Shown here one piece after another: positions 61,914-64,000 of a stretch of 64,000 bases of DNA (positions are counted from its first letter, which is position 1; each line of letters begins with the position of its first letter). This stretch comes from Planococcus sp. MER TA 32b. GTDB lineage: Bacteria; Bacillota; Bacilli; Bacillales_A; Planococcaceae. The notes under the pieces are model-generated. The model was given only the letters and a program-made list of their open reading frames with translations, was not told the origin of the DNA and did no database searches. Position numbers and translations under genes: made by a program. The stretch covers positions 930,001-994,000 of the forward strand of contig JAMCAN010000001.1 of assembly GCA_023715185.1 (NCBI GenBank), read 5' to 3'.

Positions 61914-62648
61914 ATGGCGAATAGAAAAAAACCGGTCATCGGTATTACAGCACGAGTAGAAAAAGATCAAACTTATACATTAGACCCTGTTTACGCGAAA
62001 GCTATACTGCAATCTGGCGGACTTCCGTTGATTGTCCCGATTGTTGATGAAGAGGATATTCCACTATTGTGCGAAAGACTCGATGGGCTGATTGTAACCG
62101 GCGGAGGAGACATCAATCCAACCTTATACGGTGAAGAGCCACATCCAAGTTTGGGCGCAGTATATCCAGGCAGTGACGAATATGAAAAAGAACTTATCAC
62201 TGAATTCCTAAAACTGGATAAACCGTTCATAGGCATGTGCCGTGGACTGCAAATGTTAAATATAACTCTTGGCGGCACTAATTATCAGGATCTGGAAGCT
62301 GAATTTGAAGGCAAACTTTATCAACACCTTCAATTGGCGATGCGTACTCACCGTACACATTCCGTCAAATTGGAAGAAGACAGCCGTCTGTATGACATCA
62401 TGGGAGTAAAGGAATTCCATGTTAACTCATTCCACCATCAGGGCGTGCGAAAAGTCTCTGACAAATTGAGAGTAGCCGCACGTGCAGCTGACGGATTGGT
62501 TGAAGCTTTGGAAAGTGACCACCATCAATTCGTAATGGGCATCCAATGGCATCCGGAAGAATTCGCTTTACAGGACGATCAGGCATCCATCAACATCTTT
62601 GAAAGATTCGTCGATGAATGTTTGAAAGATAAATACCAAAATCAATAG
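61914..62648 (+). CDS. Class I glutamine amidotransferase, PuuD-like gamma-Glu-GABA hydrolase family
   Basis: A 244-residue protein of the peptidase C26/PuuD group. GLIVTGGGDINPTLYGEEPHP is the family signature, GMCRGLQMLN holds the nucleophile Cys, and GIQWHPEE holds the catalytic His and Glu. Such enzymes cleave gamma-glutamyl amides, for example gamma-glutamyl-GABA in putrescine breakdown. No puu neighbours are seen. ATG 61914 follows AGAGGT; a longer in-frame opening from 61791 has no site. It ends at a terminator ahead of the opposing peptide gene. Confidence 0.9.
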   Translation: MANRKKPVIGITARVEKDQTYTLDPVYAKAILQSGGLPLIVPIVDEEDIPLLCERLDGLIVTGGGDINPTLYGEEPHPSLGAVYPGSDEYEKELITEFLKLDKPFIGMCRGLQMLNITLGGTNYQDLEAEFEGKLYQHLQLAMRTHRTHSVKLEEDSRLYDIMGVKEFHVNSFHHQGVRKVSDKLRVAARAADGLVEALESDHHQFVMGIQWHPEEFALQDDQASINIFERFVDECLKDKYQNQ

Positions 62649-62668
62649 TAAGCGAATAATAGGAATTC

Positions 62669-62698
62669 AAAAAAGCTGCTCATTTGAGCAGCTTTTTT
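62669..62698. terminator. Bidirectional terminator before the peptide gene
   Basis: AAAAAAGCTGCTC-attt-GAGCAGCTTTTTT, A and T tracts on both sides. Confidence 0.95.
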
Positions 62699-62716
62699 GG
62701 CTGGATTATAAATATA

Positions 62717-63094
62717 TCATGCTTTGTCTTTTACAGACCAAGGTTCAGGAATACGCTCTGCCAATACTTTTGAGTGTGACCAAGGTTCAGGAATACGCTC
62801 TGCCAATACTTTTGAGTGTGACCAAGGTTCAGGGATGCGTTCTGCCAATACTTTTGAGTGTGACCAAGGTTCAGGGATGCGTTCTGCCAATACTTTTGAG
62901 TGTGACCACGGTTCAGGAATGCGTTCTGCTAATTCTTTTGAGTGTGACCACGGTTCAGGAATGCGTTCTGTAAACTCAATAGACCAAGGTTCAGGGATGC
63001 GCTCAGTCAGGTCTTGTTTATCATTCAAATTAAATCCAGCGATACTTGTAATAGTTATTGCTGCTGCAAAAGTCAACGTTAACATTTTTTTCAT
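62717..63094 (-). CDS. Secreted precursor with seven copies of ERIPEPWS (predicted multi-copy signalling peptide)
   Basis: About 125 residues. MKKMLTLTFAAAITITSIAGF is a Sec signal peptide. Seven copies of ERIPEPWS follow, at (DNA, last copy first) 62735, 62777, 62819, 62861, 62903, 62945 and 62981. Linkers are HSKVLA four times, HSKELA once and IEFT once; the tail is VKDKA. The copies differ at Glu (GAG/GAA), Arg (CGT/CGC), Ile (ATT/ATC), Pro (CCT/CCG) and Ser codons, all silent. VLA before each copy fits a -3/-1 cleavage pattern. Receptor and precursor overlap: GTG 63103 overlaps the receptor TGA, but AGAGGAG lies eight bases before ATG 63094, preferred. A pheromone role is inferred. Confidence 0.88.
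   Translation of the reverse strand: MKKMLTLTFAAAITITSIAGFNLNDKQDLTERIPEPWSIEFTERIPEPWSHSKELAERIPEPWSHSKVLAERIPEPWSHSKVLAERIPEPWSHSKVLAERIPEPWSHSKVLAERIPEPWSVKDKA
62735..63004 (-). repeat. Coding tandem repeat array (42-bp unit) in the peptide precursor
   Basis: Six 42-bp steps (the last one 36 bp) give seven 24-bp blocks encoding ERIPEPWS, separated by 18-bp linkers (12 bp for the first linker). Amino acids of the blocks are identical, codons are not. Confidence 0.9.
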
Positions 63095-63099
63095 TACTT

Positions 63100-64000
63100 T
63101 CACTCCTCTTTAATGGCCATTAATTCTTTATAAGCTTTCTTTGCTTTCACTAGAGAATATGCAGATTTTTCAAATTCTCCCATTCTGATATAAGTATTAC
63201 CTAAATGCCCATAATAAAAACCTATTTCAAAATGTTTATTATGGTTTTTTAAAATTGGTACTAAATTTTCTTCAAGGCAACTTACAAATTTATCGAAATC
63301 ATTTGCTACGAAATATTTTAGACACATAAATTCGACATAAACTTCCTTAAATTGGTTATTTGAAGGTGAATTTACACTGATATTCCGTTCTTTTATTATA
63401 CTTTCGCCTTTTCGAAGAATTTCTTTTGCAGACTCGAAATCCTCTAACTCAATATAGCATTTAATTAAAACACAATAATCTAAAATAAGATCAGAAGTAT
63501 ACTCTTCTGGAACGAACTGTAGAGCATTTTCTAAGTGAGTTATTGCAGCTTGAAAATTTTGTAATTGGTAATAGTAATATCCATAGTTGTACTCTGTGTT
63601 AAACTTCAGAAAATCATTATCAATTTTGTTTCCGATAGTAAAAGCGTACTTAAAATGTTCTTTTGCAGTTCTATAATTTCCGATTCGACGTTCGTTTATA
63701 GCTATATTCAAATGGCATTCAACAATTCTTTTAGGTACGAACTCTTGCTGATAAATTTTAAGTGCCATACTTGAATATTTATTAGCTAAATGAATTTCCC
63801 AACATTGTGATGCTGAGATGCCTATAGAATAATACAAATCACCCAACTCAGAGGTTGGTAGTGTAGACGGCGATATTTTCTCAGCCATAAGATAGGTTTT
63901 TAACGCCAATTCATATTCATCAAGGATATAATGGTAGTTTCCTAAATATTTATGGAAAAGGTAAAATTGTTCTTGATTCATAAACTCTTTGAAACGATCG
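63100..64000 (-). CDS. TPR receptor of RRNPP type, 5' end outside window
   Basis: About 300 codons are visible and the frame is open to the window edge (DRFKEFMNQEQFY..., so ATG 63981 is internal). It is helical throughout, with tetratricopeptide-like repeats such as KRIVECHLNIAINERRIGNYRTAKEHFKYAFTIG, TEYNYGYYYYQLQNFQAAITHLENAL and FYYGHLGNTYIRMGEFEKSAYSLVKAKKAY. This is the pattern of NprR/PlcR/Rap-type peptide receptors. The missing N terminus decides between a DNA-binding regulator and a Rap-like phosphatase. The gene is visibly richer in A+T than its neighbours, hinting at transfer. It overlaps the precursor gene, so receptor and ligand are co-expressed. Confidence 0.85.
   Translation of the reverse strand, partial: DRFKEFMNQEQFYLFHKYLGNYHYILDEYELALKTYLMAEKISPSTLPTSELGDLYYSIGISASQCWEIHLANKYSSMALKIYQQEFVPKRIVECHLNIAINERRIGNYRTAKEHFKYAFTIGNKIDNDFLKFNTEYNYGYYYYQLQNFQAAITHLENALQFVPEEYTSDLILDYCVLIKCYIELEDFESAKEILRKGESIIKERNISVNSPSNNQFKEVYVEFMCLKYFVANDFDKFVSCLEENLVPILKNHNKHFEIGFYYGHLGNTYIRMGEFEKSAYSLVKAKKAYKELMAIKEE

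Noticed and set aside
62719-63113. Plus-strand ORFs across the peptide repeats
   Set aside because: Antisense to the precursor. The silent-site pattern fits the minus-strand frame only, and there is no plus-strand ribosome binding site or signal peptide.

Overview
The window reads as chromosome of a low-to-mid GC Gram-positive of the order Bacillales. The protein repertoire (SwrC-type RND pump, UvsE, YhfH, YveK/YwqD-type tyrosine kinase pair, 7TM-DISM hybrid kinase, LytTR regulator beside isocitrate lyase) and the strong AGGAGG ribosome binding sites suggest a Planococcaceae member such as Planococcus. That placement is inference from family resemblance. I saw no rRNA, tRNA, transposase or CRISPR array.

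Layout. 1-6.6 kb: tail of a surface-polysaccharide cluster (EpsG-like polymerase fragment, GT2 glycosyltransferase, APH-fold kinase, MurJ/Wzx-like flippase, GalU, and a nucleotide-sugar dehydrogenase homologue that has lost its catalytic residues). 6.6-20.8 kb: envelope and stress genes (DUF4126, LysM polysaccharide deacetylase, DUF916/DUF3324 surface protein, DUF1028, SwrC-type pump with its TetR regulator, a sigma factor, a sensor kinase, UvsE). 21.8-30 kb: signalling island with a PAS-GGDEF-EAL protein, a PAS-GGDEF cyclase, a double-kinase 7TM hybrid sensor and its OmpR-type regulator. 30.2-36.6 kb: second exopolysaccharide operon (YveK, YwqD-type kinase, PglF-type dehydratase, degenerate CapK-like protein, PglE-type aminotransferase). 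36.8-48.4 kb: YeiH exporter, a four-gene operon joining a CarH-like B12-binding protein to an RsbR-like STAS protein, a luciferase-like oxidoreductase, a cytosolic class A serine hydrolase, an amino-acid ABC transporter, Pcp and a HAD phosphatase. 48.6-58.3 kb: carbon metabolism (MerR / acyl-CoA ligase / AidB-like dehydrogenase; glyoxylate shunt aceA-aceB with a divergent LytTR gene; cupin; GabD). 58.5-62.7 kb: a third small surface-polymer locus (winged helix, Wzz-like, FemAB/GNAT-like), an alkyltransferase-like protein and a class I amidotransferase. 62.7-64 kb: a peptide-signalling cassette running off the right edge.

Two things stand out. First, the right edge holds a TPR receptor of RRNPP type followed, with overlapping stop/start, by a secreted precursor carrying seven perfect copies of ERIPEPWS. 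The DNA of the copies differs only at silent sites, so the peptide itself is under selection. It looks like a multi-copy pheromone precursor, comparable in design to yeast alpha-factor. Second, four arrays of short repeats, each with exactly five copies and a period of 21 bp (20-21 in one array), sit only in convergent intergenic gaps between two facing terminators (about 11.15-11.41, 20.15-20.24 and 52.21-52.30 kb). Three of them adjoin a shared leader-like sequence. Also notable are the B12-STAS operon and the non-catalytic dehydrogenase homologue next to galU.
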